From assembly GCF_000710035.2 (NCBI RefSeq), contig NZ_JMJJ01000008.1, positions 55,729 to 119,728 of the forward strand: 64,000 bases of DNA, read 5' to 3'. The position numbers were made by a program, and so were the translations under genes. The notes beneath the pieces are model-generated. The model ran no database searches, was not told the origin of the DNA, and was given only the letters and a program-made list of their open reading frames with translations. This stretch comes from Pantoea ananatis LMG 2665. GTDB lineage: Bacteria > Pseudomonadota > Gammaproteobacteria > Enterobacterales > Enterobacteriaceae. Of the stretch, positions 21,667-30,843 are shown in pieces; within the stretch, counting starts at the first letter, position 1, and each line of letters starts with the position of its first letter.

Positions 21667-22263
21667 ATGGCAGAAAAAAAAGTCGTAAAGCGGAATCGTC
21701 GCGAAGAGATTTTGCAGGCGCTGGCGCAGATGCTTGAGTCCAGCGATGGCAGCCAACGAATCACTACCGCGAAGCTCGCGGCCAACGTCGGTGTTTCGGA
21801 AGCGGCGCTGTATCGTCATTTTCCCAGCAAAACACGGATGTTTGACAGCCTGATCGAATTTATTGAAGACAGTCTGATTACCCGCATCAATCTCATTCTT
21901 AAAGATGAAAAAGAAACAATGGCGCGCCTGCGTCTTATTGTGCAGCTGATTCTGGGGTTTGGTGAGCGTAATCCGGGGTTGACACGTATTTTAACGGGTC
22001 ACGCGCTGATGTTTGAACAGGATCGTTTACAAGGGCGCATTAACCAGCTGTTTGAGCGCATTGAAGTCCAGCTACGTCAGGTGATGCGTGAGCGGAAAAT
22101 GCGAGAGGGTGAAGGCTTTCAAACCGATGAAGCATTATTAGCCAGTCAGCTACTGGCTCTGTGTGAAGGATTACTGTCGCGTTACGTTCGCTCGGAGTTC
22201 CGCTTTAGTCCCACCGCTGACTTTGACACCCGCTGGCCGCTGATTGCGGCACAGCTGGTGTAA
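21667..22263 (+). CDS. slmA: Nucleoid occlusion factor SlmA
   Basis: 198 residues, E. coli length. A TetR-type helix-turn-helix lies at residues 10-55 ([11 protein letters not shown] ... [18 protein letters not shown]). SlmA bound to its chromosomal sites blocks FtsZ ring assembly over the nucleoid. The C-terminal dimer domain ([24 protein letters not shown]) is highly conserved. Same strand as dut; convergent with pyrE. Confidence 0.97.
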   Translation: MAEKKVVKRNRREEILQALAQMLESSDGSQRITTAKLAANVGVSEAALYRHFPSKTRMFDSLIEFIEDSLITRINLILKDEKETMARLRLIVQLILGFGERNPGLTRILTGHALMFEQDRLQGRINQLFERIEVQLRQVMRERKMREGEGFQTDEALLASQLLALCEGLLSRYVRSEFRFSPTADFDTRWPLIAAQLV

Positions 22264-22288
22264 CAGGCAGGCGGGCAGCGCCCGCCTG
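22264..22288. terminator. Inverted repeat between slmA and pyrE (possible bidirectional terminator)
   Basis: CAGGCGGGC and GCCCGCCTG pair around a two-base loop between the convergent ends of slmA and pyrE. There is no T run on either side, so termination strength is doubtful. Confidence 0.5.
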
Positions 22289-22291
22289 TAA

Positions 22292-22933
22292 TCAGACGCC
22301 GTACGCTTTTTGATACGCACGCACCTGCGCTAAATGATCGGCCATATGCGTTTTTTCAGCCAGATAGTCGATCAGGTCGTTGAGCGTGATAATGGCGGTA
22401 ACCTTGCAGGAATAGTCACGTTCCACTTCCTGAATAGCGGAAAGCTCTCCCCGGCCACGCTCCTGACGATCCAGTGAAATCATGACGCCAGCCAGACTCG
22501 CATCATGAGCATTAATGATATCCATCGACTCGCGGATTGCCGTGCCTGCCGTGATAACGTCATCGACCAACATAACTTTACCCTGTAGCGGGCTTCCCAC
22601 CAGCAGACCGCCCTCACCGTGATCTTTCGCCTCTTTACGGTTAAAGCAGTAAGGCACATCCCGGTCATGATGATCGGCTAAGGCAACCGCTGTCGTGGTC
22701 GCAATAGGAATCCCTTTATAAGCGGGCCCGAACAGCAAATCGAAATCCACGCCGCTGTCCACTAACGCCTGCGCATAGAAACGCCCCAGCAGCGCTAAGT
22801 CTCGCCCGCTGTTAAACAGACCGGCATTAAAGAAATAGGGACTTTTACGACCAGATTTTAACGTAAACTCACCAAATTTAAGCACCTGCTTATTCAGTGC
22901 GAATTCAATAAACTGCCGCTGCCAGGCTTTCAT
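22292..22933 (-). CDS. pyrE: Orotate phosphoribosyltransferase
   Basis: 213 residues, E. coli length. Converts orotate and PRPP to OMP in pyrimidine synthesis. The PRPP-binding motif [13 protein letters not shown] (about residues 120-132) and the catalytic loop region [13 protein letters not shown] are intact. It follows rph by 48 bases containing an attenuator, so its expression should respond to UTP through coupling of rph translation to transcription. Confidence 0.97.
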   Translation of the reverse strand: MKAWQRQFIEFALNKQVLKFGEFTLKSGRKSPYFFNAGLFNSGRDLALLGRFYAQALVDSGVDFDLLFGPAYKGIPIATTTAVALADHHDRDVPYCFNRKEAKDHGEGGLLVGSPLQGKVMLVDDVITAGTAIRESMDIINAHDASLAGVMISLDRQERGRGELSAIQEVERDYSCKVTAIITLNDLIDYLAEKTHMADHLAQVRAYQKAYGV

Positions 22934-22948
22934 GTCTTACTCCTCAGA

Positions 22949-22976
22949 TAAAAAAAGGCGACTCTGCGGTCGCCTG
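22949..22976 (-). terminator. pyrE: pyrE attenuator (rph-pyrE intercistronic terminator)
   Basis: On the minus strand AGGCGACC, a short loop, GTCGCCT and seven T residues sit six bases after the rph stop and 16 bases before the pyrE ATG. In E. coli the equivalent hairpin stops transcription unless ribosomes finishing rph follow a UTP-starved, pausing polymerase. Position and structure match that mechanism. Confidence 0.85.
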
Positions 22977-22981
22977 TTACT

Positions 22982-23698
22982 TTATTTTTCCAACGCCGCT
23001 TTTTGCGCCTGAATTAACTCTTCGATGCCGCCGCGGGCCAGCGCCAGCAGTGCCAGCAACTCTTCATGGCTGAAAGGTTCGCCTTCCGCCGTGCCCTGCA
23101 CCTCGATCATACGGCCGTCTTCCATCATCACGACGTTCATATCGGTTTCAGCTGCGGAGTCTTCAACATATTCAAGGTCACACAGGGCTTCACCGTTAAC
23201 AATGCCCACAGATACCGCCGCGACCATCCCTTTCATCGGGTTCGCTTTGAGCTTACCGCTGGCAACCAGTTTGTTTAGTGCATCCGCCAGTGCCACGCAG
23301 GCGCCGGTGATAGATGCGGTACGGGTGCCACCATCAGCCTGGATGACGTCGCAATCAAGCGTAATGGTATATTCACCCAGCACTTTAAGATCGACGGCTG
23401 CGCGGAGTGAACGGGCGATCAGACGCTGAATTTCCAGCGTGCGGCCGCCCTGTTTGCCTTTCGCGGCTTCACGTGCCATGCGGCTATGCGTTGAACGCGG
23501 CAACATGCCATATTCGGCAGTGACCCAGCCCTGTCCCTGTCCTTTGAGGAAGCGCGGAACACCTTCATCCACCGTGGCAGTGCAGAGCACTTTGGTTTCA
23601 CCGAATTCCACCAGAACGGAACCTTCTGCGTGTTTAGTGTAATTGCGGGTCAATGTGACTGGACGCACCTGATGTGCGCTACGGCCTGCTGGACGCAT
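22982..23698 (-). CDS. rph: Ribonuclease PH
   Basis: 238-residue phosphorolytic 3'-5' exoribonuclease trimming tRNA precursors. Core motifs include the N-terminal [14 protein letters not shown], the phosphate-site [13 protein letters not shown] and [19 protein letters not shown]. The full-length frame is intact, unlike E. coli K-12, where a frameshift truncates Rph and lowers pyrE expression. Here rph translation runs up to the attenuator, so normal pyrE control is expected. Confidence 0.97.
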   Translation of the reverse strand: MRPAGRSAHQVRPVTLTRNYTKHAEGSVLVEFGETKVLCTATVDEGVPRFLKGQGQGWVTAEYGMLPRSTHSRMAREAAKGKQGGRTLEIQRLIARSLRAAVDLKVLGEYTITLDCDVIQADGGTRTASITGACVALADALNKLVASGKLKANPMKGMVAAVSVGIVNGEALCDLEYVEDSAAETDMNVVMMEDGRMIEVQGTAEGEPFSHEELLALLALARGGIEELIQAQKAALEK

Positions 23699-23851
23699 GG
23701 TTATCTCCGGCTTGCAAATGATTGGCTGCGTATTATACGGACTTCCTGGCCCGCTGTCTCTTGCAGTGGGCTGTAAGGCTCAGGATGAAATTCATGTGGG
23801 AGTATGGCTAAATGCCCTACCTTTTGCCGCATTTTACGAACAGATTAAACT

Positions 23852-25036
23852 ATGGCCGCTATTTTACATTTCCTGCTGGCGCTGGTGGTGATTTTCGCCC
23901 TTGCGCTGTTGGTCAGTCATGACCGTAAACACATTCGTCCGCGCTATATCATTCAGCTCATTATCGTTGAAGCCGCGCTGGGCTGGTTTTTCCTTCATTC
24001 TGCCAGTGGACTGGCGTTCGTGGGAGCGGTGGGCAGCTTCTTTGAAACATTACTGGGTTTTGCTGCACAAGGCACAGAGTTTGTTTTTGGCGGCATGAGT
24101 CAGCAGGGCCTGGCCTTTATCTTTCTTGGCGTACTTTGCCCGATTGTTTTTATTTCCGCTCTGATTGGTATTTTGCAGCACTGGCGCATTCTGCCGTTGC
24201 TAATCCGCCTGGTGGGAACTGTCCTGTCTAAAATCAACGGCATGGGAAAGCTGGAATCTTTTAATGCGGTCAGTACGCTGGTACTGGGTCAGTCTGAAAA
24301 CTTCATCGCATATAAAGGTATTCTGGCGGATATCCCGCCGAAGCGCCTTTACACCATGGCGGCAACCGCTATGTCTACCGTCTCGCTTTCCATTGTCGGT
24401 GCATACATGTCGATGATTGAGGCTCGCTATGTCGTGGCGGCGCTACTGCTCAATATGTTCAGCACCTTTATCATTCTGTCGATTATCAATCCCGGTAAGG
24501 AAAGCGAGGAACAGCCTGTAGCCCTGGATAAGTTGCATGAGGAGCAGAGTTTCTTCGAAATGCTGGGAGAGTACATCCTGGCGGGCTTTAAAGTGGCGAT
24601 GATCATTCTGGCAATGCTGATCGGTTTTATTGCGCTGATCGCGGCCGTCAATGCGCTGTTCGCAGCGCTATTCGGCTACAGTTTCCAGCAGCTCCTGGGC
24701 TATGTTTTTTACCCTTTTGCCTGGTTAATCGGCATCCCCGCCGTAGACGCCCTTCAGGCTGGGAGCATTATGGCCACTAAACTGGTGGCCAATGAATTCG
24801 TCGCCATGATCGAACTGAAGAAAGTGGCGGCAGGCATGACGCCGCGTGGATTAGGCATCCTGTCGGTATTCCTGGTCTCGTTTGCTAACTTTGCGTCGAT
24901 TGGTATTGTGGCAGGCGCGATTAAGGGGCTGAACGAACAACAGGGGAACGTCGTCTCCCGATTTGGCTGGAAACTGGTTTATGGTTCGACCCTGGTAAGC
25001 CTGCTTTCGGCTGCGTTCGCCGGACTGTTTATCTGA
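23852..25036 (+). CDS. Concentrative nucleoside transporter, NupC family
   Basis: 394-residue inner-membrane CNT-family permease that resembles E. coli NupC along its length. Diagnostic stretches: [39 protein letters not shown]-like [11 protein letters not shown] and [15 protein letters not shown] equivalent near the end. These form the sodium/proton-coupled nucleoside site. Its position between rph and yicC is not the E. coli nupC location, so it may be a paralogue or the relocated gene; the symbol is left empty for that reason. No CRP or CytR box was recognised upstream. Confidence 0.9.
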   Translation: MAAILHFLLALVVIFALALLVSHDRKHIRPRYIIQLIIVEAALGWFFLHSASGLAFVGAVGSFFETLLGFAAQGTEFVFGGMSQQGLAFIFLGVLCPIVFISALIGILQHWRILPLLIRLVGTVLSKINGMGKLESFNAVSTLVLGQSENFIAYKGILADIPPKRLYTMAATAMSTVSLSIVGAYMSMIEARYVVAALLLNMFSTFIILSIINPGKESEEQPVALDKLHEEQSFFEMLGEYILAGFKVAMIILAMLIGFIALIAAVNALFAALFGYSFQQLLGYVFYPFAWLIGIPAVDALQAGSIMATKLVANEFVAMIELKKVAAGMTPRGLGILSVFLVSFANFASIGIVAGAIKGLNEQQGNVVSRFGWKLVYGSTLVSLLSAAFAGLFI

Positions 25037-25071
25037 TCATCTTACGGCGGCCTGGGCCGCCGTTAATGGCA

Positions 25072-25506
25072 TCAGAAACTCACGCAGGAAGGCGAATCGA
25101 CACGCATGACCGATTCCTGACCAAACTGTTTTTTATACTGCTCACGTAGTGCTTCGACACGGCTGTTGTTATCGCTGTCAAAGTTATAGATGAGCACCAG
25201 CGCTTTGCTTTTCTCACGCGCCAGCTGACCGTTTTCACCCAACCACTGCCCTTGCGCATCATAAACCGAGAGCCCGGCTTTAAAGCGAGGCGTCACTTGT
25301 TTATCGATAAAATTCATCCAGTCCAGCGAACTCACGCTACCGCCTTGTGGCTTACTGAGACCAAACCACAATGTGGTTTGCATCATCACCTCACCGCCAG
25401 CACATATGGGAACAGGTCGGGTTGATGGCACAGGTGGCGGTGATGGCGAATGACAGCCAGCCAGCAGTAAGGTCAGCATTACAGGAAAGCGTAATACGTG
25501 AGACAT
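25072..25506 (-). CDS. DUF3574 family lipoprotein
   Basis: 144 residues. A lipoprotein signal peptide ends in LLLAGC with Cys18 as the lipidated residue, followed by a proline-rich linker and a DUF3574-like domain (WFGLSKPQGGSVSSLDWMNFIDKQVTPRF). Function is unknown. The ATG at 25506 has a GAGGA box and gives a proper lipobox position; a longer frame to 25584 does not. It ends just after the nupC-like gene and is convergent with it. Confidence 0.8.
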   Translation of the reverse strand: MSHVLRFPVMLTLLLAGCHSPSPPPVPSTRPVPICAGGEVMMQTTLWFGLSKPQGGSVSSLDWMNFIDKQVTPRFKAGLSVYDAQGQWLGENGQLAREKSKALVLIYNFDSDNNSRVEALREQYKKQFGQESVMRVDSPSCVSF

Positions 25507-25663
25507 AAACGGGGTCCTCAACGAGTAAGCCAGTAAACAGCATAAGTGCCTGTTGCTGAAAGCGGAAATAATTTGTTCTCTCATCCTGCTGCTGCTTACA
25601 CCTGTTATGGTTAGCTTTGCCTCGTTATACTGACTTTAATCTTTCTGAAAATGAGTAACGCTT

Positions 25664-26527
25664 ATGATCCGCAGTATGACCGCCTACGCCCGCCGTGAAG
25701 TTAAAGGCGAATGGGGCAGCGCCGCCTGGGAGCTGCGTTCCGTTAACCAACGTTATCTTGAAACCTATATTCGTCTGCCAGAGCAGTTCCGCGGACTGGA
25801 GCCGATGATTCGGGAACGCATTCGCCAGCGTCTGACGCGCGGTAAAATCGAATGTAATCTGCGCTTTGATGCCGATCCCGGCGCACAAGGCGAGCTGATG
25901 CTGAACGAGTCGCTGGCTAAACAGCTGGTTCAGGCCGCTAACTGGGTGAAGATGCAGAGCGACGAAGGCCAGATCAATCCACTGGATATTTTGCGCTGGC
26001 CTGGCGTGATGTCTGCGCCAGAACAGGATCTGGACGCGATAAATACACAGCTGATTCAGGCGCTGGATGGCGCACTGGATGATTTCATTGCTGCACGTGA
26101 GAGCGAAGGCAGCGCATTGAAATCCCTGATCGAGCAGCGTCTGGAAGCGGTAACGCATGAAGTCAGTAAAGTGCGAGCTCAACTGCCTGATGTCATTAAG
26201 TGGCAGCGTGAAAGGCTGATCGCCAAACTGGAGGACGCCGAAGTGCAGTTGGAAAACAACCGCCTGGAGCAGGAACTGGTGATGATGGCGCAACGTGTGG
26301 ATGTAGCAGAAGAGCTGGATCGCCTGGATGCGCACGTTAAAGAGACGTACAACATTTTGAAGAAAAAAGAAGCCGTCGGACGTCGGCTCGACTTCATGAT
26401 GCAGGAGTTCAACCGCGAGTCGAACACTCTGGCCTCGAAATCGATTAATGCAGAGATCACCAATTCAGCCATTGAGCTGAAAGTGCTGATTGAACAGATG
26501 CGCGAGCAGATCCAGAATATTGAATAA
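25664..26527 (+). CDS. yicC: YicC family endoribonuclease
   Basis: 287 residues, E. coli length. The N-terminal half (MIRSMTAYARREVKGEWGSAAWELRSVNQRY is the family hallmark region) and the C-terminal DUF1732 domain (GRRLDFMMQEFNRESNTLASKS) are both present. YicC proteins have been reported as endoribonucleases, including in sRNA turnover; a cytoplasmic role in RNA decay is expected. A terminator follows. In E. coli it is the direct divergent neighbour of rph; here two extra genes lie between. Confidence 0.95.
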   Translation: MIRSMTAYARREVKGEWGSAAWELRSVNQRYLETYIRLPEQFRGLEPMIRERIRQRLTRGKIECNLRFDADPGAQGELMLNESLAKQLVQAANWVKMQSDEGQINPLDILRWPGVMSAPEQDLDAINTQLIQALDGALDDFIAARESEGSALKSLIEQRLEAVTHEVSKVRAQLPDVIKWQRERLIAKLEDAEVQLENNRLEQELVMMAQRVDVAEELDRLDAHVKETYNILKKKEAVGRRLDFMMQEFNRESNTLASKSINAEITNSAIELKVLIEQMREQIQNIE

Positions 26528-26566
26528 TTTTCTCTTGTTTTCCAAAGCTTTTCAATATTTATCAAC

Positions 26567-26590
26567 GCCCTGATTTATCAGGGCTTTTTA
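26567..26590 (+). terminator. Rho-independent terminator of yicC
   Basis: GCCCTGA, TTTA loop, TCAGGGC and a T run, 40 bases after the yicC stop. It marks the right end of the conserved block before the accessory region. Confidence 0.85.
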
Positions 26591-26879
26591 TTTCCAACCT
26601 GTTTTGTACGTTTCAATTTGTTTCATCCAAGCGGTGAGCACGTCAAAGTATTGAGACCAGGCTATGACAGTAATTTGAGAAAAAGATGAGATTCTCAGCA
26701 CTTCCCTTTCCCGTATATGAAGTTTATTATTACACTAATCAGCTATAGGTTAAGAGTCAGAAATGAATATCTTGTAATGACAAGGAACTGAGTTTACAGA
26801 CATGACGATATTTAAAGATTTGGATCTACCTTCACAAGTAAGAGTTTGGTCTGAAAATTAATATCATAAGGAAGTTATT
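26591..26879 (+). other. Non-coding start of accessory region
   Basis: A+T-rich leader before the DUF3289 gene. A minus-strand open frame of about 45 codons ending in TAA at 26596-26598 has no start codon and no recognised family. No integrase or tRNA attachment site was identified at this junction. Confidence 0.4.
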
Positions 26880-27695
26880 ATGTCAGCTATGGTGTTCCCA
26901 GTCACACTTTATCAGACTAAGCATCAGTTCAATGACCACAGCTCTGATGATATGCAATGTGGCGATCTTACTGAAAAACAGCTTAGAAGCGACTTAGGTC
27001 TTGATGATGTTTCTGATGTCGTTGATCCGTGGACTGGAGAGGAAGTCTCAATATTTAGTTCCTTCCGTAAATCCCAACCAAAATCAAAAACGGTAATTGC
27101 TCAAATCCTTTTCGATGAGTTTCTTCGAGTGTCATTGCCTACATATTACTTAGGGCAACATAATTTATTTAATAATCTTGTAAAGCATTTTTATCATGGC
27201 AATGGAAAAAGCTATTCCAGCCCTTTTCTTGATAGTGCATATAAAAGTTTGATAATAAACGAACAATCCTCTCCGTTATCTTCGCTAAAAATAATCCAGT
27301 CTATGCTCGATAAGGTTGCCATTGATGTAAAAAATGGCTTATCTGATGCCGACAAAGATTCAATAACTAAAGCAATAGGAAATTCAATACTTCCTAAGTT
27401 CAACAGATGGGCAGATAGCTTCAATGGGTTAGGAATGTCTATACATGACATATATGCCACAAAGATTCAACTCACTAAACTTGATATCACTGAGAGTGGT
27501 TATGTAGCGAAAGTAACTTTTACAGGACAAGACCATTTTGGTCTCGACAAAACTGACATTATGAATATGAAGTTTCACTATATTAGGGCATTTCGCATCT
27601 GGTTTGTGCTCCAACGATGGGAAAAATTTTCATTTAAACCTTTTTTTACAAATATGAAAGCCGAGTTTGAAATTAGTAGTCGGAGGAATGGATGA
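26880..27695 (+). CDS. DUF3289 (YPO3983 family) protein
   Basis: 271 residues, with the family marks DDMQCGDLTEKQL at residues 20-32, FDEFLRVS near 80, HDIYATKIQLTKLDI near 190, QDHFGLDKTDI near 220 and the C-terminal FRIWFVLQRWEKFSFKPFFTNM. No signal peptide or membrane segment is seen. Function is unknown; family members are enterobacterial and often sit in variable regions. The AAGGAAG box precedes the ATG. It overlaps the following DUF943 gene by four bases (ATGA). Base composition is clearly more A+T-rich than the flanking backbone, consistent with horizontal transfer. Confidence 0.82.
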   Translation: MSAMVFPVTLYQTKHQFNDHSSDDMQCGDLTEKQLRSDLGLDDVSDVVDPWTGEEVSIFSSFRKSQPKSKTVIAQILFDEFLRVSLPTYYLGQHNLFNNLVKHFYHGNGKSYSSPFLDSAYKSLIINEQSSPLSSLKIIQSMLDKVAIDVKNGLSDADKDSITKAIGNSILPKFNRWADSFNGLGMSIHDIYATKIQLTKLDITESGYVAKVTFTGQDHFGLDKTDIMNMKFHYIRAFRIWFVLQRWEKFSFKPFFTNMKAEFEISSRRNG

Positions 27696-28171
27696 AAGCC
27701 AGAAAAATTATAATATTTATATTATCAGCTATTATTCTTGTGTTTTTTTATTTGAATTTTTTTAATTCTACTAAAGTCCTTGCCGTTCACGGAGCTGGCT
27801 CTAATAAAGAGTTTTTAGTTAAAAACATGCCTTTCAGTGATAGTAGTAAAATTGAGTGGTGGGATAATAATGGAACTAAAACTCTCTCATCCGCTGAAAC
27901 TTACTTTGTTTCAATCTGGAAGTTTGACGGAAAATATCAAAAGCTTGCTCCTAAAAATTCAGGTATTTTTCCAGATCATGATACTGATTATTTACTATGT
28001 TTTGATGACATGAATACAGAAGAAAATTGTATTGAAAAGTCTAACTGGATCATGGACATAACTAAGACAAAGGATGGCTATACCTATTACCGAATAGGAA
28101 CCGAATCTTACTATCGGAAACCTTCTGGTGAACTCATGCAAGGTGAAAGATCAAAGACAACCATTCAATGA
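27692..28171 (+). CDS. DUF943 family membrane-anchored protein
   Basis: 159 residues: a single N-terminal transmembrane anchor (about residues 6-24), then a predicted periplasmic domain with FLVKNMPFSDSSKIEWW and LLCFDDMNTEENCIEKSNWIMDI, which are DUF943 hallmarks. It starts inside the DUF3289 gene, so the two are translated together. Function is unknown. The anchor-plus-periplasmic-domain shape and coupled arrangement would suit an immunity protein for a periplasm-acting partner, but this is inference only. Confidence 0.8.
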   Translation: MKARKIIIFILSAIILVFFYLNFFNSTKVLAVHGAGSNKEFLVKNMPFSDSSKIEWWDNNGTKTLSSAETYFVSIWKFDGKYQKLAPKNSGIFPDHDTDYLLCFDDMNTEENCIEKSNWIMDITKTKDGYTYYRIGTESYYRKPSGELMQGERSKTTIQ

Positions 28172-28188
28172 CATATGTAATCGTAACC

Positions 28189-28210
28189 TGGCAAGCTGAA
28201 CAGCTTGCCA
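28189..28210 (+). terminator. Inverted repeat after DUF943 gene (possible terminator)
   Basis: TGGCAAGCTG and CAGCTTGCCA form a perfect 10-base-pair stem with a two-base spacer 17 bases after the stop. There is no strong T run, so it may be a weak terminator or a stabilising 3' structure. Confidence 0.55.
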
Positions 28211-29094
28211 CTGTTATAAATGGGGAGTTGATTGGGGAGTAAAATGATAAACCCGTCACATATAAAATCATTAAGGTTATGATAAATAGCATTTATTTTA
28301 TTTTAATCAACATTCAGATTCAAAATATCGAGTAATAGATAATTTCGCTTTATAGCGTTTACTACGTCACTTCATCATTATCAAGTCCTTGTAATAGCGG
28401 ACTTTTCACATTGCTGCTCAGCAAATTTAGGCGCGTAAAAAAGGCTCAACAACCTGCTGTAAGCGCACTGGGCGCCCGTTTTACTGATGCTTTCTGGTCA
28501 GACAGATAAAATCTGTAACCCTTTAGTGTTAACTTATCATTTTCGGTGCTCCCTTTTTTAACGGAACATGGAATTGATTTTTATCGTCAGTATTATGCAG
28601 CCCTCTCGGCAAGGCCTCCTTATTTCTTAAGTAAACCGTCCTCACCGAAGAACCTTCGCCAACCGAATAGTGAGATGTGATAAGCAGGCCGGAAACTAAA
28701 ACGCGAAGAAGCCCAGACGCACAACAATCCAAGTACGGATAATGAACATGTTTTCATCTGGGTGATACATGACCTGTATGCCGCATTTCAGCCTACCTGC
28801 ACCCCAATTTTCATACGCATTATTGAAACGGGTTGTTTTGTGATTGACCGCCCAGTATTCAGGCGAATTTGTTAAAAAAGAGAAAATCTTACTAAGAAAA
28901 AAAATGCCCATAAGGTGTTGAACTATAATCCACTAAGCTTCTTCCAGAAATCGGCATTAATAAGAGTCTGTAAGTGCTAATCACTCACACTATCGTATAA
29001 AATAATTTTTAAAAAATAAAAAAGCACGATCGACTAAAGTTTTATTATTTGGTGCCGTTCTTTGTTTATGAAAATCAACACAGAGTGTCAAGCC
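28211..29094 (+). other. Gene-poor A+T-rich stretch
   Basis: About 880 bases without a supportable gene. Two short overlapping minus-strand frames (28529-28732 and 28696-28911) lie in different phases and could be pieces of one decayed gene, but neither shows a recognisable domain or a convincing ribosome-binding site. No complete IS, attachment repeat or RNA gene was seen. Confidence 0.45.
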
Positions 29095-29370
29095 ATGAAA
29101 AAACTAACTTATGTATTTGTCTTAATGGCATTATCATCCTCGTCATTTGCAACTGGCGGCCAAATCACTTTTCGTGGTGCTATTGTGGAGACCGGATGTG
29201 ATACCCTGATTGTTCATTCTCAGATTAAGCAAAGCTGCACAAGAGGGGGTAAAACCGAAGCTGCCACCCTAGGGTTGAATGACAGCCAGCAATCTTTGCC
29301 ATTCAAGCTGGGCACGATGCAGTTAAAAAAAGTCGGTAATTACCGCATGATGACTGTGAATTACTACTAG
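29095..29370 (+). CDS. Short secreted fimbrial-subunit-like protein
   Basis: 91 residues with a clean signal peptide (MKKLTYVFVLMALSSSSFA). The mature part begins TGGQITFRGAIVETGCDT, close to the N-terminal beta-strand and first cysteine of type 1 fimbrial subunits, and a second cysteine follows. At about 72 mature residues it is half a normal pilin and lacks the C-terminal strand motif, and there is no chaperone or usher gene nearby. It may be a truncated relic or a small orphan secreted protein. Start set by the signal peptide. Confidence 0.6.
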   Translation: MKKLTYVFVLMALSSSSFATGGQITFRGAIVETGCDTLIVHSQIKQSCTRGGKTEAATLGLNDSQQSLPFKLGTMQLKKVGNYRMMTVNYY

Positions 29371-29887
29371 CGCTCCTTTTTTGTACAGCATGTTCTTTCA
29401 GGCTATGATGTGACGTACGGGGACAGACGTGTATAGCCTGTGAAGACGCATGTCCTTACTCTCTCCTCTTATGATCTGCCGAAATCACTTATCGCACGGA
29501 TCATGTCGCTTTTCATCACATCCCGGCGCATACTCGTCCTTAGCCAATTTTTAGAATTTTGCCACTCTGAATGTAAGTTTTTCGAAAAGATTTTAGCTTG
29601 TGAGTACAGAACTGTCTTAATTTCCCTACGCTTCCCTTAACGTTCTGGCTTTACAAGAGTATACTTAAGACGTTGTTTTTAAATCATTAAAAAATAAAAC
29701 ACCACCCTGTTTTGTTCGTTCAGTAGGCCATTCCATCGATCGTCTTAATCCACAGGATGACGAAAGCTCACTGTGACAGAGGGCACTTTTTGATAAAGTG
29801 CTGGTCGTAGTTAGTACAGCCGTACCGCTTGGGAACTTAAGGAATGGGTCTTTTTGCGTTACATCCATCAATCCTTTAAGGTCAATG
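29371..29887 (+). other. Long upstream region of lpxP
   Basis: About 515 bases without a supportable gene. It probably contains the lpxP promoter and leader. A TGACGTACGGG stretch at 29411-29421 resembles the cold-box of cold-shock leaders but lies far from the start codon. A 66-codon plus-strand frame at 29440-29640 has no family resemblance. Confidence 0.4.
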
Positions 29888-30811
29888 ATGAAAAACACCA
29901 GGCAGTTCAGCAGCACACTTTTACACCCGCGTTATTGGTTTACATGGTTCGGTCTAGGCATTCTCTGGCTTCTGGTTCAACTCCCTTATCCTGTTCTGAT
30001 GAGATTGGGTGCAGGTGCCGGTAAACTTTCCCGTCATTTCCTTCAGCGCCGAGAGCGTATAACCCGTCGTAATATTGAACTCTGCTTTCCTTTTATCAGT
30101 GACGAAGAAAAAGAAAGCATGATCGCGGGTAATTTTGCCTCTCTCGGTATGGCACTGGTTGAAACGGGTATTGCCTGGTTCTGGCCTGATCATGCGGTTA
30201 AACGTTTATTCAACGTCTCTGGCCTTGCAAACCTCTATTCAGCTCAAAATGAAGGCCGTGGCGTGATGTTAATCGGCATCCATTTTATGTCCTTAGAGCT
30301 GGGTGGCCGCATCAGCGGGTTGTGTCAGCCGATGATGGCTATGTACCGTCCGCATAACAACCGCGCGATGGAATACGTACAAACCAAAGGCCGGATGCGT
30401 TCCAACAAGGCGATGATTGACCGTCGCGATCTGCGCGGCATGGTGCAGGCACTTAAGCAGGGCGAATCTGTCTGGTTTGCGCCGGACCAGGATTACGGCC
30501 CTAAAGGCAGTACATTTGCGCCTCTGTTTGCCGTTGAGAAAGCAGCGACAACGAACGGTACCTATGTTTTATCCCGCCTGGCCAAGCCGGCTATGGTGCC
30601 AATCATGCTGATTCGTAATCCCGGCAACGATGGCTATAAACTTATTATTGAACCGATTCTGGAAAACTATCCTCACAAAGATGAATCAGCCGCTGCTGCT
30701 TACATGAATAAAGTGATCGAAAGCCAGATTATGCGCGCGCCGGAGCAGTACCTCTGGCTACATCGCCGGTTTAAAACGCGCCCACCGGGTGAAGCGTCTC
30801 TTTATGTATAA
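29888..30811 (+). CDS. lpxP: Kdo2-lipid A palmitoleoyltransferase
   Basis: 307-residue inner-membrane late acyltransferase of the LpxL/LpxM/LpxP family. An N-terminal membrane segment (FTWFGLGILWLLVQLPYPV) is followed by the catalytic HX4E motif in IHFMSLELGG and by YRPHNNRAMEYVQT and WFAPDQDYGPKGS. Overall it matches LpxP more closely than LpxL. In E. coli LpxP is made in the cold and puts palmitoleate in place of laurate on Kdo2-lipid A, keeping the outer membrane fluid. AAGG lies seven bases before the second of two adjacent ATG codons. It is isolated from other lipid A genes. Confidence 0.9.
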   Translation: MKNTRQFSSTLLHPRYWFTWFGLGILWLLVQLPYPVLMRLGAGAGKLSRHFLQRRERITRRNIELCFPFISDEEKESMIAGNFASLGMALVETGIAWFWPDHAVKRLFNVSGLANLYSAQNEGRGVMLIGIHFMSLELGGRISGLCQPMMAMYRPHNNRAMEYVQTKGRMRSNKAMIDRRDLRGMVQALKQGESVWFAPDQDYGPKGSTFAPLFAVEKAATTNGTYVLSRLAKPAMVPIMLIRNPGNDGYKLIIEPILENYPHKDESAAAAYMNKVIESQIMRAPEQYLWLHRRFKTRPPGEASLYV

Positions 30812-30815
30812 AGAC

Positions 30816-30843
30816 AAAGCAGGCTCTGGCCTGCTTTACTTTT
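30816..30843 (+). terminator. Rho-independent terminator of lpxP
   Basis: AAAGCAGGC, TCTG loop, GCCTGCTTT then a T-rich tail, four bases after the lpxP stop. Confidence 0.85.

Noticed and set aside
25625..26335. 236-codon minus-strand frame opposite yicC
   Set aside because: Shadow of the yicC coding sequence; histidine- and glutamine-rich without a recognisable domain or ribosome-binding site.
26880..27695. Colicin M-like lipid II hydrolase activity for the DUF3289 protein
   Set aside because: The general shape suggested a bacteriocin catalytic domain, but the colicin M catalytic Asp-X-Tyr-Asp ... His-Arg pattern is not present.
28529..28911. Two overlapping minus-strand frames that could be a frameshifted gene
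   Set aside because: Neither half matches a family I recognise and the join would need an assumed frameshift, so they are only mentioned in the gap description.
29440..29640. 66-codon plus-strand frame upstream of lpxP
   Set aside because: No ribosome-binding site, no signal or domain, and composition typical of chance frames in A+T-rich DNA.
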